A stretch of 64,000 bases of DNA from Aminobacter sp039907765 (lineage in GTDB: Bacteria; Pseudomonadota; Alphaproteobacteria; Rhizobiales; Rhizobiaceae). The notes beneath the pieces were generated by a model. That model ran no database searches. It saw only the letters and a list, made by a program, of their open reading frames with translations, and had not been told where the DNA came from. Below are positions 1 to 8,652 of this stretch, one piece after another. The first letter of the stretch is position 1. Every line of letters begins with the position of its first letter. A program made the translations under genes and the position numbers. Where the stretch lies: contig NZ_JARDJI010000003.1 in the NCBI RefSeq assembly GCF_039907765.1, positions 248,001-312,000 of the forward strand, read 5' to 3'.

Positions 1-129
1 CGGCTCCTCCCCGAAGCGGCGCTTTCTGCCCTTGCGCAACGGGCTCTGAAGGCAGAAAGCTCTGCCGACGTCGTCGCCGAATGGCACACGGCATTGGCAA
101 TCCGGGAAGCGAAGCAGGCGCAGGCATGA
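1..129 (+). CDS. C-terminal end of an unidentified protein (partial)
   Basis: Frame 1 is open from the first base and ends with TGA at 127-129, giving the last 42 residues of a protein that starts outside the window. The tail is rich in Ala, Glu and Gln and looks helical (ending EAKQAQA). Its stop overlaps the ATG of the next gene as ATGA at 126-129, a normal sign of translational coupling, and this is the main reason to believe it is coding. No family is recognisable from this fragment. Confidence 0.6.
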   Translation, partial: RLLPEAALSALAQRALKAESSADVVAEWHTALAIREAKQAQA

Positions 130-1040
130 GCGAGCAAAAGGTCTTCATCTTCGGCGCCGGCTATTCCGGCAAGGCCTTCGCGCGCATGCGGCCGCAAGCC
201 GTAGCGGTCACAGGCACCACGCGATCGCGGGAAAAGCTTGCCGGCCTCGAGGCCGCCGGCATCGAGCCGTTCGTGTTCGACGGCCGGCTGTCCTCGGAAA
301 TCAGGGCCAAGCTCGAGGAGACCACGCATCTCGTCGTCTCCGCCGCCCCCAACGACGACGGCGATCCGGTGCTCAACGTGGCGCATGATGCGATCACCCA
401 CCATATGCCGCTGCTGCGCTGGGTCGGCTATCTCTCCACCGTCGGGGTCTATGGCGACTATGGCGGTGCCTGGATCGACGAGACGGCACAATGCCGGCCC
501 AAGCCCGGCCGCTCGCAGATGCGGCTGGACGCCGAGCGCGAGTGGCATGAGCTCGGCGAGGAAACGGGCCGGCCGATCGCCATCCTGCGCCTGTCGGGCA
601 TCTACGGCCCGGGTCGCAACGCCTTCGTCAATCTCGCCAACGGCACGGCGAAGCGCCTGGTCAAGCAAGGCCAGGTATTCAACCGCATTCATGTGACCGA
701 CATTGCCGCAGCACTCTGGTTCCTGGCCGACGGGGAGTATGGCGGCACATTCAACGTCACCGACGACCTGCCCGCGCCGCCGCAGGACGTGGTCGCCTAC
801 GCCGCCGGATTGATGGGCGTGGCGCCGCCGCCGGAAACTCCTTTCGAGACCGCCCAACTTTCGCCCATGGCGCGATCCTTCTATGGCGAGAACAAGCGCG
901 TCTCCAACACGGCTATCAAGGCCCTGGGCTACACGTTCAGCTTTCCCGACTACCGCGCCGCACTGGACAGCATGTGGGCGGACGGCTCGTGGCGCGGCGG
1001 GGGTGACGGCGACAAGCGCAGTCCGATACGGCGTGCCTAG
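126..1040 (+). CDS. Atypical SDR, NAD(P)-binding epimerase-like protein (YeeZ-like)
   Basis: A 304-residue Rossmann-fold protein of the extended/atypical short-chain dehydrogenase group. The nucleotide-binding glycine motif GAGYSG is at residues 9-14 and a nucleotide-sugar-epimerase-like GIYGPGRN segment lies near residue 160. The usual catalytic YxxxK is not obvious where expected; the stretch there reads RSQMRLDAE, as in YeeZ-like proteins whose activity is uncertain. The start at 126 is preferred over an upstream in-frame ATG at 81 because it overlaps the preceding stop (ATGA) and gives the normal N-terminus MSEQKVFIFGAGYSG. The substrate cannot be inferred. Confidence 0.85.
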   Translation: MSEQKVFIFGAGYSGKAFARMRPQAVAVTGTTRSREKLAGLEAAGIEPFVFDGRLSSEIRAKLEETTHLVVSAAPNDDGDPVLNVAHDAITHHMPLLRWVGYLSTVGVYGDYGGAWIDETAQCRPKPGRSQMRLDAEREWHELGEETGRPIAILRLSGIYGPGRNAFVNLANGTAKRLVKQGQVFNRIHVTDIAAALWFLADGEYGGTFNVTDDLPAPPQDVVAYAAGLMGVAPPPETPFETAQLSPMARSFYGENKRVSNTAIKALGYTFSFPDYRAALDSMWADGSWRGGGDGDKRSPIRRA

Positions 1041-1130
1041 TGCGGGCGGCGATTCACGTGGGACAATGACGCCGGGATTTACCATTAGGTAACCATGGCG
1101 GCGCAAGCTTTGCGGAGAGGGTGAAACCGC

Positions 1131-2228
1131 ATGACGTCATTTTTTCGCAGATTTGCCGGACGGACGGCGCGACTCGCGATAGTCGCGGCCACACTCGGCA
1201 TGATCGGCCTCGACCTGCACGCAGCCGGCGCCGCCGAGCTTGCCAAGGATCTGTTCGGCAGCACGAAATTGCCGGCGGCGACGGCCGCACGCTCCTATGG
1301 CTTCTATTCCAAGGGCTGCTTCGCCGGCGGCGTGGCCATCGCCACGGACGGCCCGACATGGCAAGCCATGCGGCTGTCGCGCAATCGCCGCTGGGGCCAT
1401 CCGGCGATGATCTCGCTGATCGAGAAGCTGTCGCGCGACGCCATCGGGGATGGCTGGCCTGGCCTGCTGATCGGCGACATCTCGCAGCCGCGCGGAGGCC
1501 CGATGCTGACCGGCCACGCCTCGCACCAGATCGGCCTGGACGCCGACATCTGGCTGACCCCGATGCCCGACCGCAAGCTCTCCGCAACCGAACGCGAAAA
1601 CATGAGCGCGGTGTTGATGGTCGACGAGAAGACCCACCTGGTCAAAGACAAGCTCTGGACGCCGGCGCATACCCGCCTGATCAAGCGGGCGGCGAGCTAT
1701 CCCGAGGTGGAGCGCATCCTGGTCAATCCGGGCATCAAGAAGAAACTCTGCGACACGGTCACGGGCGACCGTTCGTGGCTGCGCAAGGTGCGTCCCTTCT
1801 GGGGCCACGACTATCATTTCCACATGCGCATCGGCTGTCAGGCCGGGTCGAAGGGCTGCAAGGAGCAGGATCCGACGCCGGTCGGCGACGGCTGCGACAA
1901 GTCGCTGGCCTGGTGGTTCACCGAAGAGCCCTGGCGTCCGGCAACCGGTCCCGAAAAGCCCAAGGCGCGCGACATCATGACCATGGCGAGCCTGCCTAAG
2001 GAATGCCGCGCCGTGCTGGCCGCGCCCTCGCCCGTCAACGAAGCGGCGGTTACCGTCTATGGCGGCGGCGCCCCTTCGGCGGTAGTCGCCGCTCCGGCAC
2101 CGGCAGCGCCAGAGGTCGCGGAGACCCCGACCATCACCGATCCCGGCACGCCTGTCAGCGCAGATGCCTATGCGCCCCGGCCATCGGTCGACATTCCCCT
2201 GCCGCGGCCCCGCCCGGCGAAGCAATGA
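1131..2228 (+). CDS. mepA: Penicillin-insensitive murein endopeptidase MepA
   Basis: Periplasmic zinc peptidase (M74 family) that cleaves the D-alanyl-meso-DAP cross-links of peptidoglycan. A basic N-terminus and hydrophobic stretch (about residues 10-34) form a signal peptide ending near AAGAAEL. Metal ligands expected for the family are visible: H129 and D137 in GHASHQIGLDAD, and H226/H229/H231 in GHDYHFH. The 365-residue protein is longer than the E. coli enzyme (about 274) because of an Ala/Pro-rich, probably disordered tail from about residue 300. A ribosome site GGAGAGGG lies about 10 bases before the ATG. Confidence 0.95.
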   Translation: MTSFFRRFAGRTARLAIVAATLGMIGLDLHAAGAAELAKDLFGSTKLPAATAARSYGFYSKGCFAGGVAIATDGPTWQAMRLSRNRRWGHPAMISLIEKLSRDAIGDGWPGLLIGDISQPRGGPMLTGHASHQIGLDADIWLTPMPDRKLSATERENMSAVLMVDEKTHLVKDKLWTPAHTRLIKRAASYPEVERILVNPGIKKKLCDTVTGDRSWLRKVRPFWGHDYHFHMRIGCQAGSKGCKEQDPTPVGDGCDKSLAWWFTEEPWRPATGPEKPKARDIMTMASLPKECRAVLAAPSPVNEAAVTVYGGGAPSAVVAAPAPAAPEVAETPTITDPGTPVSADAYAPRPSVDIPLPRPRPAKQ

Positions 2229-2307
2229 GCCGGGCCGCTCGGCGCTTCCAAATGCGCGGAAATCCGTTTATGGGATTTCAACCGATTTAAGCAGCACGGA
2301 AACGACT

Positions 2308-2691
2308 GTGACCCCAGCCCTGCGCGTCGCGCTGATCGCCCATGACCAGAAGAAGGACGACATGGTCGCCTTCGTCGGCGATCATGCCAGGTTCCTCGAG
2401 ACCTGCCATATCGTCGCCACCGGCACGACCGGCCAGCGGGTGCTCGCGGCCTGCCCCAGCCTGAACCTGACGCCCTTGAAGAGCGGCCCCCTCGGCGGCG
2501 ACCAGCAGATCGGCGCGCTGATCAGCGAAGGCAGGATCGACGCACTGATTTTCTTCGTTGATCCGCTGACGCCGATGCCGCATGACGTCGATGTCAAGGC
2601 ATTGATGCGGCTTGCCATCGTCTACGACATTCCGATGGCGTTGAACCGCGCGACCGCCGAGATCATTCTGGAAAATCAAGAGAACGGCTGA
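2308..2691 (+). CDS. mgsA: Methylglyoxal synthase
   Basis: Converts dihydroxyacetone phosphate to methylglyoxal and phosphate, a cytosolic bypass of lower glycolysis. The frame is open further upstream, but homology begins at the GTG at 2308 (TPALRVALIAHDQKKDDMV), giving 127 residues, a normal family length. The phosphate-binding ATGTTGQ loop and the catalytic Asp (D65 in GGPLGGDQQIG-like context) are present, followed by the conserved DPLTPMPHDVDVKAL segment. It is followed 35 bases later by glucokinase, so two sugar-phosphate genes probably share a transcript. Confidence 0.93.
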   Translation: MTPALRVALIAHDQKKDDMVAFVGDHARFLETCHIVATGTTGQRVLAACPSLNLTPLKSGPLGGDQQIGALISEGRIDALIFFVDPLTPMPHDVDVKALMRLAIVYDIPMALNRATAEIILENQENG

Positions 2692-2726
2692 ACGCCGCCG
2701 CCAACCATCTGGGAACCAGACCGGGC

Positions 2727-3743
2727 ATGTCACAATCGAACGAGCAGGCACTCCCCTTCCCGATCCTGATCGGCGACATCGGCGGCACCAATGCGCGCTT
2801 CGCCATCGTCGAGAGTGCCGACAGGGAGGCGGGGGAGCCGCGCATTGTCCAGACGGCCAGCTACGCCAGCATCGACGACGCCATCCTCGCCGTTCTCGAC
2901 GGGCAGCCGGTGCGCCCGCGCTCGGCGGTGCTCGCCGTGGCCGGACCGGTGGAGGGCGAGGAGATCGCGCTCACCAACTGTCCCTGGGTGGTGCGGCCGA
3001 AAGAGATGTTTTCAACCATCGGTCTCAGCGACATCCTGGTGCTCAACGACTTCGAGGCCCAGGCGCTGGCAGTCGTAGCCCTCGGCAACGAGCATATGGA
3101 GAAGATTGGCCCCGGCGAGCCCGAGGAGGGCGCCGGCCGCGTCGTGCTCGGGCCCGGCACCGGGCTGGGCGTCGCCGGCCTGGTGCATGCGCTCGGCCGT
3201 TGGATTCCCGTCCCCGGCGAAGGCGGCCACATGGACATCGGCCCGCGGAGTGCGCGCGACTTCGAGGTGTTTCCCCACCTCGAGAAGATCGAGGGCCGCA
3301 TCTCGGGCGAGCAGATCCTGTGCGGCCGCGGCCTGGTCAACACCTATCGCGCCGTGGCCAGGACCGACGGCAAGACGCCGAAGCTCACCCAGCCGGCGCA
3401 GGTCACCGCAGCGGCGCTCGACGGCAGCGACGCTATCGCCGAGGAGGCGCTGGCGCTCTTCGTCACTTGCCTCGGCCGCACCGCCGGCGACCTGGCACTC
3501 GTTTTCAAGAGCAAGGGCGGTGTCTATCTCACCGGCGGAATCGCCCAGAAGATCGTGCCGGCGCTGAAAAAGGGCAATTTCCGCGAGGCCTTCGAGGACA
3601 AGGCACCGCATCGCGAACTGATGCGATCGATGCCGGTCTATGTCATCACCCACCCGCTGGCGGCCCTCGCCGGGCTGGCGGCTTATGCGCGCACGCCGTC
3701 ACTCTTCGGCATCGAGACGGGCGACCGGCGCTGGCACGTCTAG
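2727..3743 (+). CDS. glk: Glucokinase
   Basis: ATP-dependent glucokinase of the bacterial Glk family (not ROK), producing glucose 6-phosphate in the cytosol. The ATP phosphate-binding motif IGDIGGTNARFAI is at residues 15-27, the catalytic segment VLNDFEAQA near 107-115, GPGTGLGVA near 140, and the glucose-binding GEGGHMDIGP near 165. Length 338 against about 321 in E. coli. It follows mgsA closely and precedes an ABC exporter gene on the same strand. Confidence 0.95.
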   Translation: MSQSNEQALPFPILIGDIGGTNARFAIVESADREAGEPRIVQTASYASIDDAILAVLDGQPVRPRSAVLAVAGPVEGEEIALTNCPWVVRPKEMFSTIGLSDILVLNDFEAQALAVVALGNEHMEKIGPGEPEEGAGRVVLGPGTGLGVAGLVHALGRWIPVPGEGGHMDIGPRSARDFEVFPHLEKIEGRISGEQILCGRGLVNTYRAVARTDGKTPKLTQPAQVTAAALDGSDAIAEEALALFVTCLGRTAGDLALVFKSKGGVYLTGGIAQKIVPALKKGNFREAFEDKAPHRELMRSMPVYVITHPLAALAGLAAYARTPSLFGIETGDRRWHV

Positions 3744-3777
3744 GCGCAGCCAAAAGGCGGTTTCCCCGCCGGGCTTC

Positions 3778-5679
3778 ATGCTCTATGAGGGCATCGCGAG
3801 CGTGCGGGAGGCCAATGGGATAACCGGCTTGAATTCGAGTAAGTCAAAACGCGGCCGGGCAGTCCCCGGCGAGGTCGTCGCCGTCATCAAGCGCATCGCC
3901 GCCGAGAACGGTCGCGACTTCGTCTGGCACTATGCACTTGCGGCGGCGTTCCTGGCCATCATCGCCGGGACCACGGCGTTCACCGCATGGATCATGCGCG
4001 ATATCGTCGACGAGATCTTCTACCGGCAGCGCGCCGACCTCATCGTCCTCATCTGCCTGTCGATCGTCGCTGCCTTCGTGCTGCGCGGCATCGCTACCTA
4101 CGGTCAGGCCGTGATCCTCGCCAAGGTTGGCAACAACCTCGTCGCCCGCTACCAGCGCCGGCTCTTCGACCACCTGATGAAGCTCGACATGGAGTTCTTC
4201 TCCGCGACGCGCTCGGGCCAGGTCGCCGCCCAGATCAACGAAAATGTCAGCGGCATCCGGTCGATCCTCAACATCACCGTCACCTCCATCGCCCGCGACT
4301 TCGTATCGCTGATCGGGCTGATCGCAGTGATGGTGTTCCAGGATCCTGTCCTGTCGCTTTTCGCACTGTTGATCGGCCCGCCGTTGGTCTACTTCGTCGG
4401 CCACCTGATGCGCCGGCTGCGAAAGCTGAACCGCGACGCCATCCTGGTCAATTCGCGCCTCATCGGGGCGATGCAGGAGGCGGTCCAGGGCATGGCCATC
4501 GTAAAGGCCTTCACCATGGAAGACCAGCTGTCGGGAAAGATGCACCACCTGGTGTCCGACTCCGAGGCGCGCTCCAACAAGATCGCCCGCGTGTCCGAGC
4601 GGCTGTCGCCGATCTCGGAAATGCTCGGCGGCTTCGTATTCGCCACCGTCATTGCCTATGCCGGGTACCGTGCAACCTTCGGGGCTCAGCCGCCCGGCAC
4701 GATCGTCGCCTTCCTCACGGCGATGATCCTCGCCTACGATCCGGCCCGCCGCCTCGCCCGCACCCAGGTCGGGCTGGAACGCGCCCTGGTCAATGCGCGC
4801 ATGATCTACGAGGTCCTCGACACCGAACCGCGCCAGGACGACGCCATCGGTGCAGGCCAGCTCCAGGTCGGCAAGGGCGACATCGTCTTTGACGTCGTCG
4901 CGTTCTCATACGGACCCGAGGCTGCGGTGCTGCGCGACCTGAGCTTCACCGCGCAGGGCGGCAAGACCACGGCCATCGTCGGCGCGTCCGGCGCCGGCAA
5001 GTCGACGCTGGTGGCGCTCCTGCAGCGCTTCTACGACGTCGACAGCGGCAGCATCAGCATCGACGGCCAGGACATAGCCTCCGTCACCAAGCGCTCGCTG
5101 CGCCAGTCGATCGCCTTTGTCTCGCAGCAGCCCTATCTGTTCGAAGGCACGATCCGCGACAACATCCGCTACGGCCGCGCCGACGCCACCGACGCCGAGA
5201 TCGAGCAGGCGGCTCGCCTGGCCTTCGCCGACGAATTCATCCGCCAGCAATCTGAAGGCTACGACACAGCCGTCGGCGAAAACGGCGCGACGCTGTCGGG
5301 CGGCCAGCGCCAGCGCGTCTCCATCGCCCGCGCGCTCGTCCGCAACGCCCCGATCCTGCTTCTCGACGAGGCGACGTCGGCGCTCGACAACGAATCGGAA
5401 GCGCGCGTCCAGGCGGCGCTGGCCGCAGCCACCAAGGGCCGCACCACCATCGTGATCGCCCACCGCCTCTCAACGGTGGTCAACGCCGATCATATCGTGG
5501 TGCTGGACCAGGGTCGGCTTGTCGAAGAAGGCACCCATGCCGGATTGATGGCCAACCCCAACAGCGTCTATGCCCGCTTCCACAACCTCCAGGACGAGGT
5601 CGGACTCGGGCTGGTGGACGACCTGGGCACCGATGAGGAACTGTCGCGCGCCGGCGCCGGCACAGGGAGCAAGCTATGA
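3778..5679 (+). CDS. ABC exporter, fused permease and ATPase (MsbA/BmrA type)
   Basis: Half-transporter of 633 residues: an N-terminal six-helix type-1 exporter domain (about residues 40-340) and a C-terminal ATPase. The Walker A motif GASGAGKS is at about 402-409, the signature LSGGQRQR at about 506, Walker B ILLLDEA just after, and the H-loop VIAHRLS follows. Substrates of this group include lipids, drugs and peptides; none can be assigned here. The start is uncertain: ATG 3778 is taken, but GTG 3802 or TTG 3829 are in frame and closer to the conserved region. Its stop overlaps the dapB ATG (ATGA). Confidence 0.9.
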   Translation: MLYEGIASVREANGITGLNSSKSKRGRAVPGEVVAVIKRIAAENGRDFVWHYALAAAFLAIIAGTTAFTAWIMRDIVDEIFYRQRADLIVLICLSIVAAFVLRGIATYGQAVILAKVGNNLVARYQRRLFDHLMKLDMEFFSATRSGQVAAQINENVSGIRSILNITVTSIARDFVSLIGLIAVMVFQDPVLSLFALLIGPPLVYFVGHLMRRLRKLNRDAILVNSRLIGAMQEAVQGMAIVKAFTMEDQLSGKMHHLVSDSEARSNKIARVSERLSPISEMLGGFVFATVIAYAGYRATFGAQPPGTIVAFLTAMILAYDPARRLARTQVGLERALVNARMIYEVLDTEPRQDDAIGAGQLQVGKGDIVFDVVAFSYGPEAAVLRDLSFTAQGGKTTAIVGASGAGKSTLVALLQRFYDVDSGSISIDGQDIASVTKRSLRQSIAFVSQQPYLFEGTIRDNIRYGRADATDAEIEQAARLAFADEFIRQQSEGYDTAVGENGATLSGGQRQRVSIARALVRNAPILLLDEATSALDNESEARVQAALAAATKGRTTIVIAHRLSTVVNADHIVVLDQGRLVEEGTHAGLMANPNSVYARFHNLQDEVGLGLVDDLGTDEELSRAGAGTGSKL

Positions 5680-6485
5680 GCGACATGGGACTGGTGATCG
5701 TGGGCGCAGCCGGCCGGATGGGCCAGGTGCTGCTCCGCACCGTGCACACGATGGACGGCGTGCGCGTGGTCGGTGCGGTCGAACGTTCCGGCTCGCCGCA
5801 TCTCGGCAAGGACGCAGGCGAGATCGCCGGCGTCGGCATCATCAACGTCGGGATCACCGACGACCCGCTGGCCGCCTTCGCCAAGGCCGACGGTGTGCTC
5901 GATTTCACCGCGCCTGCGGCAACCGTCGAATTCGCCGGCTACGCCGCCCAGGCGCGCATCGCCCACATCATCGGCACCACCGGCTGCTCGCCCGAGGACG
6001 ACGCGAAGATCGCCGCGGCGGCGCGCCACGCCACCATCGTCAAGTCCGGCAACATGAGCCTCGGCGTCAACCTGCTCGCCGTGCTGGTCGAGAAGGCCGC
6101 CCAAGCGCTCGGCCCGAGCGACTTCGACATCGAGATCCTGGAAATGCACCACCGCCACAAGGTCGATGCGCCGTCGGGTACGGCCCTGCTGCTCGGCGAG
6201 GCGGCGGCGCACGGCCGCAAGATCGCGCTGGCCGACAAGAGCGTGCGGGTGCGCGACGGCCATACCGGCGTGCGCGAGAGCGGAACCATCGGATTCGCCA
6301 CGCTGCGCGGCGGCTCGGTCGTCGGCGACCATTCCGTCATCCTCGCCGGAACCGGCGAGCGCATCACCATGTCCCACCAGGCCGAGGACCGAGGCATCTT
6401 CGCCCGCGGCGCCGTCAAGGCGGCGCTCTGGGCGCATGGCAGGAAGCCCGGCCTCTACTCGATGCGTGACGTCCTCGGCCTCTAA
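5676..6485 (+). CDS. dapB: 4-hydroxy-tetrahydrodipicolinate reductase
   Basis: NAD(P)H-dependent reductase of the lysine/meso-diaminopimelate pathway, 269 residues. The nucleotide-binding motif GAAGRMGQ is near the N-terminus, GTTG is at about residue 106, and the catalytic/substrate segment EMHHRHKVDAPSGTAL (His-His and Lys) is intact. The ATG overlaps the stop of the ABC exporter gene by four bases, suggesting coupled translation. gpmA follows 37 bases later. Confidence 0.97.
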   Translation: MSDMGLVIVGAAGRMGQVLLRTVHTMDGVRVVGAVERSGSPHLGKDAGEIAGVGIINVGITDDPLAAFAKADGVLDFTAPAATVEFAGYAAQARIAHIIGTTGCSPEDDAKIAAAARHATIVKSGNMSLGVNLLAVLVEKAAQALGPSDFDIEILEMHHRHKVDAPSGTALLLGEAAAHGRKIALADKSVRVRDGHTGVRESGTIGFATLRGGSVVGDHSVILAGTGERITMSHQAEDRGIFARGAVKAALWAHGRKPGLYSMRDVLGL

Positions 6486-6522
6486 TCCAATCCAAATCCA
6501 GTCCTCATCCAAGGGAGCAAAA

Positions 6523-7140
6523 ATGTCCGGTACCCTCGTGCTTGTCCGCCACGGCCAGAGCGAATGGAATCTCAAGAACCTGTTCACCGGCTGGCGCGAC
6601 GTCGACCTGTCCGAGAAGGGCCACGCCGAAGCCAAGGCAGCCGGCGAAAAGCTCAAGGCCCGCGGGCTCAAGTTCGACATCGCCTTCACTTCGGCGCTGA
6701 TGCGCGCCCAGAAGACCTGCCAGCACATCCTGGACGTGCTCGGCCAGAGCGATCTCACCACCATCCGCGACCAGGCCCTCAACGAGCGCGACTACGGCGA
6801 CCTCAACGGCCTCAACAAGGACGATGCGCGCGCCAAGTGGGGCGAGGAGCAGGTGCATGTCTGGCGCCGCTCCTACGACACGCCGCCTCCGGGCGGGGAA
6901 AGCCTGAAGGACACCGGTGCACGCGTGTGGCCCTACTACCTGCACGACATGCAGAAGCATGTGCTGTCCGGCGGTACTGTGCTGGTGGCCGCCCACGGCA
7001 ATTCGCTGCGCGCGCTGATCATGGCGCTCGAAGGCATTTCGGGCCCTGACATCGTCAAGCTCGAACTCGGGACCGGCGTGCCGATCGTCTACAAGCTCAA
7101 CGCCGATTCGACCGTCGCCTCGAAGGAGGTGCTGGCCTGA
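6523..7140 (+). CDS. gpmA: 2,3-bisphosphoglycerate-dependent phosphoglycerate mutase
   Basis: Interconverts 3- and 2-phosphoglycerate in glycolysis. The phospho-histidine motif LVRHGQSEWN is at residues 6-15, and NERDYGDLNG and the second catalytic His in AAHGNSLRAL are present. At 205 residues it is the short alphaproteobacterial form (E. coli has 250). The ATG at 6523 follows the ribosome site AAGGGAGC by a few bases; an upstream open frame overlaps dapB and is not coding. Confidence 0.96.
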   Translation: MSGTLVLVRHGQSEWNLKNLFTGWRDVDLSEKGHAEAKAAGEKLKARGLKFDIAFTSALMRAQKTCQHILDVLGQSDLTTIRDQALNERDYGDLNGLNKDDARAKWGEEQVHVWRRSYDTPPPGGESLKDTGARVWPYYLHDMQKHVLSGGTVLVAAHGNSLRALIMALEGISGPDIVKLELGTGVPIVYKLNADSTVASKEVLA

Positions 7141-7318
7141 CACGTCAGGCCGGCGGGAATACGCGATCGGGCGTCGAGCTGTCGCCCGGTCGCTTCAGGG
7201 CGCACAAACGCCGACGTTTGCGGGCTCCGGATAGACTACCCCTGGGGAATATCCGCGGCCGGAATGCCGACAAATTGCGGGGTGCGGCGCATTCGCCGGC
7301 AAAAGCTGAAAAAGCGCG

Positions 7319-7347
7319 TTGACACCGTCGCTTCGCCCGCTTACATC
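7319..7347 (+). promoter_or_regulatory. Sigma-70-type promoter of tRNA-Leu
   Basis: A consensus -35 hexamer TTGACA (7319-7324) is separated by 17 bases from TACATC (7342-7347). The predicted start of transcription lies a few bases before the tRNA at 7359. The 218-base gap after gpmA holds nothing else recognisable. Confidence 0.7.
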
Positions 7348-7358
7348 AGCGCCCACCA

Positions 7359-7443
7359 GCCCAGATGGCGGAATTGGTAGACGCGCACGGTTCAGGTCCG
7401 TGTGCCGCGAGGCGTGGAGGTTCGAGTCCTCTTCTGGGCACCA
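7359..7443 (+). tRNA. tRNA-Leu(CAG)
   Basis: An 85-base class II tRNA with encoded CCA. The acceptor arms GCCCAGA (7359-7365) and TCTGGGC (7433-7439) pair perfectly. The anticodon stem CACGG/CCGTG flanks loop TTCAGGT with anticodon CAG at 7393-7395, reading CTG. A T-loop GTTCGAGTC and a short variable arm are present. The last 16 bases are part of a 19-bp repeat found again at 8828, marking it as an integration site. Confidence 0.97.
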
Positions 7444-7446
7444 GTT
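7428..7446 (+). repeat. Direct repeat copy 1 (attL-like), tRNA-Leu 3' end
   Basis: The 19-base sequence CCTCTTCTGGGCACCAGTT covers the 3' end of the tRNA plus three bases. The same 19 bases recur at 8828-8846, exactly 1400 bases downstream. This is the usual footprint of tyrosine-recombinase integration into a tRNA 3' end. Confidence 0.85.
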
Positions 7447-7452
7447 CACAGC

Positions 7453-7495
7453 GAAAAGCCCTGCAACTTCAATGTGTTGCGGGGCTTTTCCTTTT
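7453..7495 (+). terminator. Rho-independent terminator after tRNA-Leu
   Basis: A 15-bp stem (7453-7467 with 7476-7490, one G-T wobble) with an 8-base loop is followed by CTTTT. It lies inside the inserted element, 10 bases after the CCA, so the element supplies the tRNA with a new terminator. Confidence 0.8.
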
Positions 7496-7508
7496 ATGCA
7501 TCCTCCCA

Positions 7509-7522
7509 CCAATCCACCTTTC
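7509..7522. repeat. Repeated motif, left copy (possible recombinase arm site)
   Basis: The 14-mer CCAATCCACCTTTC at 7509-7522 recurs exactly at 8689-8702, and shorter variants lie at about 8653-8676 and, inverted, at 8755-8764. Clusters of a short motif near both ends of an integrated element resemble arm-type sites of tyrosine integrases. Binding is inferred only. Confidence 0.45.
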
Positions 7523-7583
7523 ACGCTTTGGTTGAGTTGGGATTCACATTTCGTCCCTGCAGAACGCTACGGAAGGTCGGATT

Positions 7584-7853
7584 ATGACAATCCGCTTCCC
7601 CATCCAGCCGCGCATGGTCCCACCTTCGAAGATCGCGCGACGGCTCGGCATCACCATGGCCACGTTTCTCGAGAAGCGGGCCGAACTCGAACATAGCGGT
7701 TTCCCGAAGCCCGATACTATCCTGGGCAACTACTGCCTCGACGCCGTAGACCAGTGGATTGACGGTCGCGCCGGGCTGTCCCGCCCCGGCGATCCATTGT
7801 CGGCCCAGGTCGAAATGCTCCAGGCCATTCGCGGAAAAGCATGGGCAAGGTGA
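7584..7853 (+). CDS. Small helix-turn-helix protein, excisionase-like
   Basis: An 89-residue protein. Residues 12-30 (PPSKIARRLGITMATFLEKR) fit a short helix-turn-helix of the MerR/AlpA-excisionase kind, and the C-terminal part (YCLDAVDQWIDGR) resembles the end of such domains. Its stop lies inside the start of the next short frame (13-base overlap), the layout of an xis-int pair. Position next to the tRNA and within the repeat-bounded element supports a recombination-accessory role; a plain transcription regulator remains possible. Confidence 0.6.
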   Translation: MTIRFPIQPRMVPPSKIARRLGITMATFLEKRAELEHSGFPKPDTILGNYCLDAVDQWIDGRAGLSRPGDPLSAQVEMLQAIRGKAWAR

Positions 7854-7963
7854 CGACGAAAAACCGAACTTGTTACGGTTTAGCGAAAGTCGTGGGCGGG
7901 CCGGTTGCCAGGTGCGCTGTCTCCAGGGAATGGCCCTCCCCCCGTCGGCTGACACACGAGTAG
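7841..7963 (+). pseudogene. Possible integrase N-terminal remnant (40 codons)
   Basis: An ATG at 7841 overlaps the preceding small gene and opens a 40-codon frame beginning MGKVTTKNRTCYGLAKVVGG, ending at TAG 7961-7963. The start resembles the N-terminal arm-binding start of some phage-type tyrosine integrases, and the position just after an excisionase-like gene fits. No catalytic domain follows in any frame. The assignment is inference; it could also be a chance frame. Confidence 0.4.
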
Positions 7964-8001
7964 ACCTCTAGTCCTGCTTGCAGGTTTAGCCTTGGCGCGC
8001 G

Positions 8002-8523
8002 ATGCTGGGTTTCTGCCTTGGGGAGGGCTTTGGGGTGGTGGACATCTGGAAGTGGGGCATATTGGGCGTGGTCGCGGCCGCAGTAGCGACAGCTGTGAGC
8101 ATGCAAACAGGATTCTTCAATCCGTTCGACTCGCGAATGACTAGGGCTTGCGAAGCGACGCTCAAAAAGCGCCTTCGGTCACCATCTATGTACAAACGTG
8201 TCGAGATCAGCGACTCCAAAGAGCCGATGTCGTTGGACACATATTTGAAGATGGAGTCTGCCTCAGATCAATCGGCGGTGAACCTTTATACCCAGATGTA
8301 CAAGGATGCGGTCGCGCGAGGAGACCAGCCCACTGTTTTCACCTCATTCATCACCTATGACGCCCCCAATGCTTATGGCACCCCAGTTCGGGGAATTGTA
8401 GCCTGCGCATACTCGTCTTCAGATGGGAGCAAATCCTCGGCCAGCGAGTTCAATGTGCAGATCGACGGGCTCACGCACATACGTTGGCTGGCTGATCAGG
8501 TTCGCAAGTTGCGCAGCGGATAG
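8002..8523 (+). CDS. Orphan protein with one N-terminal membrane segment
   Basis: Predicted protein of 173 residues, or about 161 if the GTG at 8035 or 8038 is used; these sit after a GGGGAGGG stretch and give a more normal N-terminus (VDIWKWGILGVVAAAVATAV). One hydrophobic segment anchors it, and the rest (about 130 residues) would be outside the cytoplasm. The soluble part contains ACEATLKKRLRSPSMYKRV, reminiscent of small secreted domains of unknown function in phages and rhizobia. Lower GC than the neighbours and location inside the tRNA element mark it as acquired cargo. Function unknown. Confidence 0.6.
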   Translation: MLGFCLGEGFGVVDIWKWGILGVVAAAVATAVSMQTGFFNPFDSRMTRACEATLKKRLRSPSMYKRVEISDSKEPMSLDTYLKMESASDQSAVNLYTQMYKDAVARGDQPTVFTSFITYDAPNAYGTPVRGIVACAYSSSDGSKSSASEFNVQIDGLTHIRWLADQVRKLRSG

Positions 8524-8652
8524 CGGGCGCGTGGGCGAGATCTACCGTTTCACTCTGCGGCGAAAGCGACCGTCTTGGTGGCGACGGTTGTTGCAGGCCC
8601 GCCGAGCGTAGCCACCGCCCGAGCGCTCAGCCTGTTCATCGCGCGCATTGCC

